This document shows positions 11,470 through 22,061 of a stretch of DNA of 64,000 bases, piece after piece. Source of the stretch: Flammula alnicola (taxonomy: Eukaryota > Basidiomycota > Agaricomycetes > Agaricales > Strophariaceae); the NCBI GenBank assembly GCA_015499995.1, contig JADNRV010000018.1:186001-250000 (forward strand), read 5' to 3'. The notes below the pieces were generated by a model. It had not been told where the DNA came from. It made no database searches and saw only the letters and a program-made list of their open reading frames with translations. Each line of letters begins with the position of its first letter. The first letter of the stretch is position 1. Both the position numbers and the translations under genes were made by a program.

Positions 11470-12222
11470 TGCGAGCAGCGTCGAAATGGGATCAGGACTC
11501 CGTTGATAGTGCGGACGGTGAGGCGGGATGGAGGCGAGGCGTCCATAGCTAAGGCATGTGTTAGATAGCCCTAGGAGAGTAATATTCAATGGTACTATTC
11601 TCCATACCGGCGGATACGTGTACGAGGCGCGCGGCAGAGCAAGTTTGAGGAGATATTCTGACTGTGTCTCATGGGGTTGCGTGACAGATAACGCCCAGAG
11701 AGGCGCGGACGCTGTGCTGAAGGCTCATATCTCTCGAACGATTCATCCGCAATTCACGAAAATTGGCGGATGGGGAGTTCGAATAGCAATATATATATTC
11801 TAAATGTTTCGAAAAAATTGGGGCATTTTAAAGGCAGGGCGATGCAAATGAGCCAATACAGTACAGAAAACTTGAATATCAACAAAACGGGGCATGGCGC
11901 GCGATATAATTTCTTGAAACATTTAGTTCGAACTCCCTATCTGCAAATTTTTGCGAATTGCGGATGAATCGCTCGAGAGAGATGAGCCTTCAGCACAGCG
12001 TACGCGCGTCTCTGCGCGTTATCTGTCATGAGAGACAGTCAGAATATCTCCTCAAACTTGCTCTGCCGCTTCGTACATGTATCCGCCGGTCTGGAGAATA
12101 CTACCATTGAATATTACTCTAACACATGCCTCAGCTGTGGACGTCTCGCCCTCACCGACGGTCACCGTTGCCTCTATCAACGGAGCCCTGATCCCGGATC
12201 ATAATCTCGCATGCAATTGGCA
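11470..12222. repeat. Large imperfect inverted repeat (foldback/MITE-like element)
   Basis: The left arm (about 11470-11819) and the right arm (about 11905-12222) are reverse complements of each other with scattered differences and small gaps. Matching landmarks are GGCATGTGTTAG (11553-11564) with CTAACACATGCC (12119-12130), GATCAGG..CTCCGTTGATAG (near 11490) with CTATCAACGGAG..CTGATC (near 12175-12193), and GGGAGTTCGAA (11774) with TTCGAACTCCC (11927-11937). The loop is about 85 nt. No transposase frame is visible. It lies in the spacer that separates the second and third oxidase copies. Confidence 0.75.
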
Positions 12223-12245
12223 AGCCGTCGGACACCGTAAAATAT

Positions 12246-12296
12246 GACGTACCTACCGTTTTCGACTTTTAATTAAAATTGATCGCGCGTGCTTCA
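12246..12296 (+). repeat. Direct-repeat copy B flanking the inverted-repeat region
   Basis: Same orientation as 10684-10725, with the shared core around AAAATTGATCGCG. Together they could mark the limits of a composite insertion. Confidence 0.45.
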
Positions 12297-12453
12297 ATCA
12301 AGTTGCCGCGCCACGAAGCGCCGGTTGTGCATTTCTGCTTGAAACTGACCACTATCAGGGGCAAGTAACATTTGATGCCATTTTTTGCTAAAGTTAGGCT
12401 TATCAAGTTATTCCCCGTTCTTGGAATGCCCCGGTAAAGTCACTGACGAACCC

Positions 12454-12461
12454 CATAAAAG
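12454..12461 (+). promoter_or_regulatory. TATA-like element of FAD oxidase copy 3
   Basis: CCCATAAAAGAACGAAC lies about 45 nt before the ATG, almost identical to that of copy 2. Confidence 0.5.
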
Positions 12462-12499
12462 AACGAACTTTTACACTTTCATTCACAGCAAATCTCATA

Positions 12500-14489
12500 A
12501 TGTGGTCAAGGCAGGCGCTTCTCGCTTATCTCTGGGTCCCCTTCGTCGCTCTTAGAAACCAGACTCCTGAACAGATAACGATTCCTCCTGATGCAGTCTG
12601 CTTCAAAATCGCAAAGTCCATATCGTCAGCTAGTGAGGTATTTTACCCAGGTATGCTTATGTGGACCATTACATTTAATTTTTAAAGCTCATTTTCCGAT
12701 GGCAAAGGGGATCCTTCATATGAAAAAGGAATTTCCCACTTTGCTATCTCTAGTACCCAGCAGTCCAGGTGTGTTGTCGAAGCTGGGTCTCCAGCCGACG
12801 TTGGAAAAATAGTGAGCAGTCTGCAAATTGGTGGCTGGTATTAACCTGCTGATCCGTTCATGCAAAGCTTGGTATATTAGGGAAAACCAACACACCCTTT
12901 GCAGTAATATTGCTGGCAATTCTCATCGCAGTTATTCCATGCTGAATCCTCCCTTTCATAGGTCAAGGGCGGTGGTCATGCAACGAATCCTGGTTTCTCA
13001 TCGACGCCGGGTGTCCACATCTCGATGTCTCGATTCTCAGAAATCAAGTATGACGCTGTTTCTAAGACCGCTGATATTGGTGCAGGGCTCATATGGGACG
13101 ATGTCTACGCTGCTCTCGAGCCCTTGGGCATCAACGTTATTGGAGGTCGGATCACAGGCGTAGGCGTAGCAGGATTCACCTTGGGAGGAGGTATGTTAAG
13201 CACATTCTGGAATATAGCGGTTTAAATTCATTCTCCTGCGTTGTGACAGGATATTCTTTCAAGACAAACCAGTATGGTCTCGCAATTGATAATGTCGTTG
13301 CATTCGAGTTGGTCAAGCCTGATGGGACAGCGGTGACTGTAACACACGCGTCAGACCCCGAGCTATTCTTTGGTCTGAAGGGCGGTCTGAATAATTTTGT
13401 ACGGTCACTCCATCCAGGTTGGGTCTTGAGCTAACGTTAACACGTAATCGTAGGGAATTGTGACCAAGTTCACATTAAAGACTTTCCCTCAAACTCAGAT
13501 TTGGGTATGCATCGTGGTTATATGCTCGATGCAAGTCGCGTAACTAAAATCTCACCGCAGGGTGGCGCGATAACCAACCTAGAATCGGCTATCCCTAACA
13601 TCGCAGCTGCTACTGCCACTTTCCAAACCTCCGTGACAGATCCCAAGGCAGCCATCATCATGGCTTACACCTATGAGGCTGCATCCCAACAGGTACGCAT
13701 GGAGTATTTGATTGAACGTTGCTCATTGTTGATAATAATAATTTTGAAGGTCATTGCCTCTCAACTTCTTTTCTATGATGCTCCGACCCCCCCACCAGGA
13801 ATTTTCGACGATTTTTTGGCTATCCCATCCATCCAGTCAGATATTAGCACCCGAAGCTATCTCTCTCTCGTTCAGTCATCCCAAGTGAATGCCGCCCCTG
13901 GGGCACGGTGAGCTCATCCCCTGACTTGAAAGGTATCCAACTTTCTCTGAATCGAGTATTGTAGAGACCTATACGACGGAGTTCCGATTCTCGCCTTCAC
14001 TCCGGGCCTTTCGGACGTGCTTTTGAACGAGACTATGGTATATGTTTCATCTTTAATCATTTCACGAGATTTCTCATGTAATTTCTATAGTTTTGGGGCG
14101 CTGCTCTTGGTAATAAGAGCGAAATTGCGCTGTCATACGCCATAGAAATATTCCTTCCTTCTATTTACTCCCACAATTCCGACAAAACAGCGTTCCCCCC
14201 AGTGCGCAACATACCCTTCAAGCCTTTCAATATCGCATATTCGTGGAACTCATCCAAATTTGATCCTGACTTCCACAAGGCCGCCGTTGATAGCGCAGCC
14301 CACATTCACAAGGCTGCTCTCGCTGAAGGACAAACCCAACTCGTTCACGCGCCTCATTACCCCAACTATGCCGTTACTGGCACGCCGTTGGCAGATATGT
14401 ATGGAAGAAATCTTCCAGCACTGCGCGCTCTTAAGGCCAGAGTTGATCCAAACAATGTGATGGGTCTCGCTGGAGGATGGAAATTTTAA
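12500..14489 (+). CDS. Secreted-type FAD-linked oxidase (BBE/VAO family), copy 3
   Basis: The same ten-exon structure as copy 2 can be traced with every splice phase kept and no internal stop. The N-terminus (MWSRQALLAYLWVPF) is hydrophobic. VKGGGHA gives the histidyl FAD site, and the cysteine site is again missing (GGRITG). It is the most diverged copy in the active-site half: MSRF replaces MYRF, GYSFKTNQYG replaces GYSWKTNQYG, and GLKGGLNNF replaces GLKGGQNNF. The C-terminal domain also differs (KPFNIAYSWNSSK, MYGRNLPAL). These changes make a shift in substrate preference plausible, though not proven. It follows copy 2 after an expanded, repeat-filled spacer. Confidence 0.85.
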
Positions 14490-15155
14490 CGGATGGCGGG
14501 GCTGGCAAGCAAGGTATATAGGTATGAGGTGGAATAAGTAGATGAAATTCATTTATATGTCCCCTTCGAATTCCTGCATCAAACTTGGTTGGCCGACGGA
14601 ACACTGCTTGGTCCAAGCTTGGACATTGCTCTAAGACTAAAGAAATCTCACAATGCAAACAATTGCATCTTCTGACAGAATCTCAATCGATATCCTGTCC
14701 GTTCGCTCTAGGCAAACAAATTAGATTAGATTAGATTTGTGATGTGGCCCGTGCACGTTCATATAAATAAGTATGCCAGCGTGACACGACGAAGAATACA
14801 ACCAGTGGCACCACTGGCAACACCTAGTCTCCCGTAGTCAGACTTACAAATTCCATGTCTTTAACACCTCGCCTGCGATGCTATGCGCACAACGTTGCCT
14901 CGACGCGTTCCCAAACACCCGCACCCAGAGAGCGGTCAAATTTGACTGCTCCATCGTGCGAGTCGGAAGTCCGCACTTATGCAATAACGTCAAGACTCAA
15001 TAAGCCTCGCCTTTTAATAGCCTTCAGCCTCCATATGAATTTATTCTCCCATTGTCTGCCATCAAACCCCGCACGCCTTTTCTTAATAAGCATTCGGTTG
15101 ACGAGCCCCATAAAATAATGGAACGCACCCAACACTCTCCTCTGAAATAAATCTC
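14490..15155. other. Intergenic spacer between oxidase copies 3 and 4
   Basis: The first 100 bases resemble the 3-prime flank of copy 1 (GGATGGCGGGGCT..GCAAGCAAGG, then a TTTATA(T/C)GTCCCC motif). A short ATTAG microsatellite lies at about 14720-14740. The frame at 14855-15118 has no support. A CCCATAAAATAATGG promoter-like element is at 15107-15121. Confidence 0.5.
15109..15116 (+). promoter_or_regulatory. TATA-like element of FAD oxidase copy 4
   Basis: CATAAAAT in the same relative position as in copies 2 and 3, but with the downstream GAACG changed to AATGG. Confidence 0.4.
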
Positions 15156-17154
15156 ATGCGGTTGTCAAAGCGGGCGCTTCTCGTTGGTCTCTGGGTCCCC
15201 GTCGTCGCCCTTGGAAATAAGAGTCCTGAACAGAGAAGAGCTCTTCCTGATGCTATCTGCGTCCAGATCGCACAGGCCATATCGTCAGCTAGCGGGGTAT
15301 TTTATCCGGGTGCGCTTTTACAAATTGCTTTGGAGATTCAACCCTAACGTTCCGATGGTAAAGGCGATCCTTTATATGAAAAAGGAATTTTTCACTATGC
15401 TATCTCCAGCACCCAGCAGTCCAAATGCGTTGTCGAAGCAGGATCCCCGGCCGACGTTGGAAAAATGGTGAGCATTCTGCAAATCGGGAGCTCGTATTCA
15501 TGTCGCTGATCCGTTCATGCAAAGCTTGGTATATTAGGAAGAACCAGGACACCCTTTGCAGTATTATTGTTCATTCTCCTCAAAGGTTTTAATCGATGTC
15601 CCTTCCTACCTTTCATAGGTCAAAGGTGGTGGCCACGCAACGAATCCTGGTTTCTCGTCGACGCCTGATGTCCACATCTCGATGTATCGATTCTCAGAAA
15701 TCAAGTATAATGCTACGTCTCAGACCGCTGATATTGGTGCAGGGCTCATATGGGACGACGTATACGCAGCCCTTGAGCCCTTGGGCGTCAATGTCCTTGG
15801 AGGTCGCGTCACTGGAATAGGCGTAGCCGGCTTTACCTTGGGAGGAGGTATGTCAAGCACATCCTGGACTAAAGAAGTTTTTTGACACGTTTCCTGTGTT
15901 GCGGCAGGATACTCTTGGAAGACAAACCAATATGGTCTTGCAGTTGATAACGTCGTTGCGCTCGAGTTAGTCAGGGCTGATGGGCAAGTGGTGATGGTGA
16001 CACACGTGTCAGACCCCGAGCTATTCTTTGGCCTGAAGGGCGGTCAGAATAACTTTGTACTCGATTTCAATTTATCTCTTGAGCTGATGTTGACATCTAA
16101 TCATAGGGAATAGTGACCAAGTTTACCTTAAAGACTTTTCCTCAAACTCAGGTCTGGGTATGCCTTGTGTCATATCCTCCTTGCAAGTTGCATTTGAACT
16201 AACATCTTCTCCCAGGGTGGCTCGATCATTAACCTCGGATCGACTATCCCTGATATCAAAGCTGCTACTGTTAATTTCCAAACCTCCGTGACAGATCCCA
16301 AAGCAGCCATCATCATTTCCTACAGCTATATGGCTGCGATCCAACAGGTGCGAGTAGAGTATTTGATTCAAGTGTGCTGAATTCTGGACCTGATATTGAA
16401 ATAATAAAGGTTATCGCTGTCCAACAACTTTTCTACGATGCTCCGACCCGCCCACCAGGCATCTTCGATGACTTTTTGGCTATCCCATCCATCCAGTCAG
16501 ATATTAGCACACGAAGCTTTCTGTCTCTCGTTCAGTCTACCCAAGTGAACGGCACCGCTGGGATACGGTGAGTACAGTTCTTTTAAGGGATCTAACTTGC
16601 TCTGAATCAAGTATTTGACATTGCAGAGGTCTATACGGGGGAGTTCCTATTCTCACCTTGACTCCGGGCCTTTCGGACGTGCTTTTGAACGAGACTATGG
16701 TATATGTTTTCATCTTTAATCATTTCACGAGATTTCTCATGTATTTTTTCTGTAGTTTTGGGGAGCTGCTCTTAGTGATAAGAGCGAAAATTTCGTCGCA
16801 TACGACATAGAACTGTTCCTTCCTTCGATTTATTCCCACAACCCCGACAAAACCGCGTTCCCCCCAGTGCGCAACATACCCTTCCAGCCTTTCAATATCG
16901 CGTACGCGTGGAACTCATCCGAATTCGACCCCGACTTCCACAATGCTGTCGTAGCTAGCGCGGCACACATTCGAAAGGCTGCTATAGCGGAAGGGCAAAC
17001 CGGACTCGTTCACGCGCCCAACTACCCCAACTATGCCGTTGCTGGGACGCCTTTGGCAGATATGTATGGAGTAAACCTACCAGCGCTGCGAGCTCTTAAG
17101 GCCAGGATTGATCCCAAAAATGTGATGGGTCTTGCGGATGGTTGGAAATTTTAA
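15156..17154 (+). CDS. Secreted-type FAD-linked oxidase (BBE/VAO family), copy 4
   Basis: Ten exons with the layout of copy 2 and intact frames. It starts at MRLSKRALLVGLWVPVVALG, a likely signal peptide. VKGGGHA carries the predicted FAD-linked histidine; GGRVTG again lacks the second link. GYSWKTNQYG and the BBE end (MYGVNLPALRALK, then GLADGWKF) are present. It is closest to copy 2 by eye (MYRFSEIKYNATSQT and the RADGQVV segment are shared). Small differences are ENFVAYDIELF and the GLAD ending. It ends about 200 bp from the stop codon of the convergent P450. Confidence 0.85.
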
Positions 17155-17354
17155 TGGAACCACGCTGTGCAAAGGCACTCGCCCTCGAAAACACCAGAAA
17201 TTAAACTGAAATCATTGTCCAGTGCGGTCAACCAATAGTTATGTACATAGTTGTATGTGATTCGATGACCTTCTTTTTTTATTGACTACAGGCCAAACCA
17301 TGAATTCTGTCAATACCGAGAGTTGATGTCATATTTTAGTCCACCAGTCTAAGA

Positions 17355-19554
17355 TCAAGTCTTTCTAGGGGTCAAAACAACTGGCAGCGGTCCCTTCGTA
17401 AGTACAAACCTATCCTCCAAATTCTTCTCCCAAGTTTCGGGTGCAAAATCTGACTCGAAAGTAATGTCAAACTGCCGAACGAGCAGAGCCGTCACACAGC
17501 GTAATTCTTGCAGCGCCAAAGCTTTGCCAGCACAATTGGCGGGGCCGAAGGAGAAAGGTATATAAGCGCCGAGGTTAAGAATGACTTGTTCGTCATTCTG
17601 CATTAACCACCGCTCCGGCCAAAATTCCTCGGTTCGAGGTGAGAAATAGGCTGGGTGACGATGGAGAGCATAAGGAGGAATGATGACTGCCGTTCCTTCA
17701 GGAATAAAACTGTTTTCGAAGGGCATGAATACGGATCCCAATACGTGCAGAGTTAGCGCGCAACTCACGTATCTCCAACCACCTGCCCTCCGCTACCTTT
17801 CGTGGATGCGCGCTGCAGAGAAGTGGGTAAAGGGGGCTGTAGACGAAGCGTTTCGTTGCTGATAATTATGTCGAAAGACGTCAGATCTGCAAGAGGTGCA
17901 ATATATGGAAACACACATCACGGCATTCAGCAACTTCATTCCTGGTAGCTGGGAGATATCGATGGAAGTACAATCTCCAAAGGAAAACACTTCATCGATC
18001 TCTCGTCGTAGTCTTCTGAAATATTCGGGATAACATAAGAGGTAGTAAATGATGTTGCTGAGGGCAGACGAAGTCGTATCTGAGCCAGCGATGATGGCCA
18101 GCACTGCATTGTTGACAATGAATAGGAAAGGATCGTTTCTGGAATGAGAATCAAGCGCATCCAGCTTTACCCGGAAGAAAAGTATCATGTACATACATAA
18201 GTAATCCTAGAATCTAGAAACGTTTGACTTCGAACACGCACCATAAAATAGAATAGATCACGTGTCTGGACATCTTTTGTGCATCGAAGTTTAGCTTGCT
18301 TCACGGCGAAAGCACCAAATTTTTTGATGCTTGCACCAACAAACGGGGATCCACGAATGATGTGCGTTACCCAGGGAATATGCTGCAGAATTGAAGGCAA
18401 ACTAAAAGGTCTAAGAAGCGATCCATATGAAGGTCATGCGGGGGGTTTCTCACAAGAGTCCCGCTTCCATGTTCTCCCAGAGCCCGTCCTTATCTCCGTC
18501 TCGCATTAGTTCGAAACCACCACCAAAGCTGAGGGAAGGCCATCTATTAAATTGCGCGCATGAATTTCAGATGATGGACTTACGCCATGTCACCCATAAA
18601 ATCGAACCTGAAATCCGTAGCCAAGATTACATGTGAAGTACAGACTCGAAATAATTGAAGAACTTACGAAAAAAAACTGATCCATTTGGCGAGATCAATA
18701 TGGCCGCGAAGATCGGGAGAGGACATGCATGTTTTCTCAAGGTGAGAGGTGAGCTGGGTGGATCGTTGAATCAAAATCTCTTCATAGCTTTTCAGAGGGG
18801 TCCCCTTGAAGGCCTGGTTCCATGGCTTCCGCAGTTGTGCATGACGGTGAAAATCTTTGACGCTGATAAGCCTATTGTCGTTGCTTTTATCAGAAGCAAA
18901 AGTGAATGATCGACCATCCCACTCTGAGTCAATGTGAACAATAAAATTATTTACGTCAAATTGTCACGTACGAGGACCTTTGGGCAAACCAGGAGAGCCC
19001 AGAATATGTGGGATAAATTCTTTATCAATGATTGAAAGTTCGTTGGGACCTTCGAATACTATAGTTAGAGAAAATTTCTTGACTCGAAGCAGGAGAAAAG
19101 TGACTGACCCACGCGAACAATAGGCCCATACTTTGCGTGTAATTCCTGATGGTATTGATGTAATTTACCTTGGTACGAGATGAACGCCGTCCACAGCTTC
19201 GAGATCTTGCATGGAAGAGGGCCCGGATGTTGAGCAAGGGGATGAAATGGCGAGACTCGGTAAACAATAATCGAGCCTAAAAGGGTCAAAATAAAAACTG
19301 CATATGGTTGCCAGATGGTGGAGTATTCCAGAGAGGAGTGCCAACGATAGGCTACAGGACTCGGGATGATTACAAGAGCCACCAGAAGGCGGCCAACAGA
19401 TTTAGGCTCGTGCTTTCGGAGCCATGCGTGAGTAGCCTAAATTTTATTCAGCAGCTAGATTTACACTTGATCACTGGGAGTTGTGGCAACTCACAAAAGC
19501 AAAAATAACATCAACCCATATCATATATCCCGTTGAGATCACCATGATTTCCAT
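17355..19554 (-). CDS. Cytochrome P450 monooxygenase, paralogue A
   Basis: About ten exons on the minus strand can be traced. A first hydrophobic exon (MEIMVISTGYMIWVDVIFAF, start 19554; an in-frame ATG at 19584 is also possible) is followed by an exon beginning ATHAWLRK, a second membrane-like stretch, and the proline-rich hinge PFHPLAQHPGP. Later come the I-helix IIAGSDTTSS, the ExxR motif in NETLRLQPP, the PERW segment, and the heme loop PFSFGPANCAGKALA with the cysteine ligand. The end reads LPVVLTPRKT. No break was found. It would be anchored in the endoplasmic reticulum and use O2 and NADPH through P450 reductase. It shares intron positions and motifs with the P450s at 22062 and 27014. 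Family number and substrate cannot be given from sequence alone. Confidence 0.85.
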
Positions 19555-19584
19555 TTCTAGCCCTGTTTTTAGAGGAGAAACCAT

Positions 19585-22061
19585 GGTCAATACAACGAGA
19601 GTAAGAAAGACAGTGAAGTGGACACACTCGAACTTGGGATCTGAATAATGGTACTTGCCCAAAACGCTCGAATCCCCTTCTTATGAAGGACCTGTAGGGG
19701 AATTCGGGAAGAGACTCGATGCACCCCCAATGGTTTCATTTGATCCACCAGGCTTCCAAGATTCGTTTTACATTCTCGCATCCGAGAACTCCTTGAATGA
19801 TAAACATCTGAAATGACTTCAGGGCATATTGGATGCATTTGTACGCCGCATCGGACAACAACAATCATCCAACCCCGAGTCTTTCGTCGGTCCAATTGAG
19901 ATTCCCTTAAGTATAGTTTGAACCATACATGGCGAAGGGTGCTAGCCTATCTTCGCCTTGAAACCGCAGTACCTATCCGCCACATCGGTGTTCATAAGGC
20001 GCTTGTAAGGTTAAGCTTCTCGGGCGGTCAACCCAACCGATTGCGAGGGCTATTTTTCGGTACGACTGGGAGCCTAGAGAGTATAGTATCTAAGTGTCAT
20101 CTGAGGTTAGAGTCAGGAAGTAAGCAACCTGTGCGGTTCAATTGAGCTCACATCGTTCCGGGATATTTTTGCTGCTCCCTGTCCCAGTCACCTTGTTCTC
20201 TACTTCTAGAAGCGACTGCTCAATTTGAACAGATTAAAGGGTAAACCAGATGTAACATAGTGATTGGCGTACAGGCGTTTACGAGTTCGAACATACTTCA
20301 AGTTACTGTGCTTAAAGAAGCGTTTGGTTCAGGGGCTATGATATTCGAACTCCGAACGCGGCGATGTGTGGTTACTGTGGTGTGCCGAAAGCAAAAAATG
20401 AAATGCAAATTGAAACAGTGCGCGTGTAAGTAAGGATGGGTTTCACAAGTTCTCATGCACCATGAATCAAATGCATTCACATGGAAGGAGCACAGTTGAA
20501 AGCCAAGCATCGTCTCGTAGCTCAAGTTCTAAAATATCAGTTGAAGTTGCGATGAGTCAGAACAACAACCGGCAACTTGCCGGCAACGGCCCCTTCTTAG
20601 TAATCACGAATCTATCCTCTAAATTCTCAATTCTTTGCTGCAAAGCCTTCCTCGAAGACAAAATCGAAGTGCCTCACCAGCATCGTCGTCAGGTACCTCA
20701 GTTTCATAAGGCCAGATAGGGAAGGATACGCATCCAACCAACATTGCCTGCGACGTTACTCACGGCGCTATCTCAACGCGTTCTCGAGCACTCGCGCCAC
20801 GAGAGCTGTCAGATTGGACTGCTCCACCGCATCTGTCATGAACAGTACAATTTCTACCTGGATCCCGATTCCCAGTCTGTGTGGGCACCTACCAGATAAA
20901 GTAGATGAGTACCATGACCTATAGTGGGTGGATTGCGGTATCTGAATCATGTCATGTGTGTGTGCGATTTTGCTTTCCTGATTATGCCGTCCTATTGACG
21001 TAGAAGGACCTCGGCCGTATTTCCTGTACGACTTCAACGGACACCCCCACGGCCCCAGGTAAACTAAGTATTACAGGAACTTCACGAGCACGTAATTGCG
21101 CCATTTAGTATGCGTTTCATGCTTCATTCTCCTTTGTTCTCCACCAAATTGACAACTCGATCCTCTGCCTTTCGCAGCTTCCATACAAAAGGAAACGAAG
21201 AAACTGTCTCTCTCCACGTGCTACAATGGCTACACAAGCGCAGTCGCATGTTTCTCACCCATCCGGAACGTTTAGTGCCGATCGTTGGCTCTCTCCTCCA
21301 TCTTTTCCAAAATCCCACACTACACACTGCACGACTTCCGGAGAAGGATATATCCCCTTCTCCCAGCTGTTCTGGCCCTCCTCTGGCGTTTTTAGAGATG
21401 CTCTACTCGCGTATGTCATGCAACTCTCACAGAGCTTTGACAGGGAGTTCGTTAGGGCCTGTACAAGCAAGATCCGAAGCCATGGGACGAGATGGCAGAC
21501 GACTACTTTTTTCTGCCTGCAAACTCGACGATACGGAAACATAGATGGAGAAGGGAAGAAGACTGACTTGCCAATTAGCGATGCTTCAGTACATTAATAT
21601 TTAGCGCAGTGAGTTAGGTTTCGAGTGTGTATATCTGTCTGTTCAACTAACTTAACAACGTTATCAGAAGCAAGTCTCCAAAAACATATGATCCAAAACT
21701 TAAGCCTCATTGTGGATGATCCATGATCAACTGACGCTTTCCTTTTCCAACGGAACTTTATACCGCCCAGAGTCCTCAAGCATGCAACCATCTGTCCATC
21801 GGAAGATTGGAATACCAATACAGAAACTTGGTCATTATATATATAGTAACGCACCAGAAATTGGCCTATTCAGTGTTCACTTTCCGTCGCTTCCTTTTGA
21901 TCCCTGCTGGTGAACTTAAGGGATCAGAATTGAACGCAAATCACATCTTTAGGTATTTTTGGATCCTTAGCTTAATGGAGCTTTATATTAATCTTTATAT
22001 TGGCGCCAGAATATCGAACGACTTCATAGCTCTCCTCTACATCTCTCGCAGTGTGTTAGCC
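19585..22061. other. 2.5-kb region between divergent P450s, with a P450 relic
   Basis: Apart from the relic at 21178-21566, I see no gene. The open frames at 19918, 20462 and 20768 have no recognisable motif. The last 150 bases before 22062 form the promoter of the next P450. Confidence 0.5.
21178..21566 (+). pseudogene. Frameshifted C-terminal relic of a P450 gene
   Basis: The stretch matches the last exon of the P450 at 22062, but across several reading frames. It starts after a conserved acceptor (TTTCGCAG) with FHTKGNEE, matching FLAEGNAI. It shifts frame to FSADRWLSPPS (matching FLPDRWLSSPA), continues to GEGYIPFS, shifts again to SCSGPPLAFLEMLYS (matching the NCVGRPLALMELRYV heme region), and ends in a third frame with DPKPWDEMADDYFF (matching DPKQWEDRMEDRFTF) and HRWRREED before a stop. 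The heme cysteine codon survives, but the frames are broken. No upstream exons were found. Confidence 0.75.

Larger units (their letters stand above)
9900..12499. other. Expanded spacer between oxidase copies 2 and 3, holding repeat elements
   Basis: The first 370 bases match the flank of copy 1. From about 10270 the homology ends and about 2.1 kb of unrelated DNA follows, before a promoter like that of copy 2 returns near 12450. This DNA contains a large inverted repeat (11470-12222) and a direct repeat around GATCGCGTG (about 10685-10725 and 12246-12296). No intact open frame has a recognisable product. I read it as inserted repeat DNA. Confidence 0.6.
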
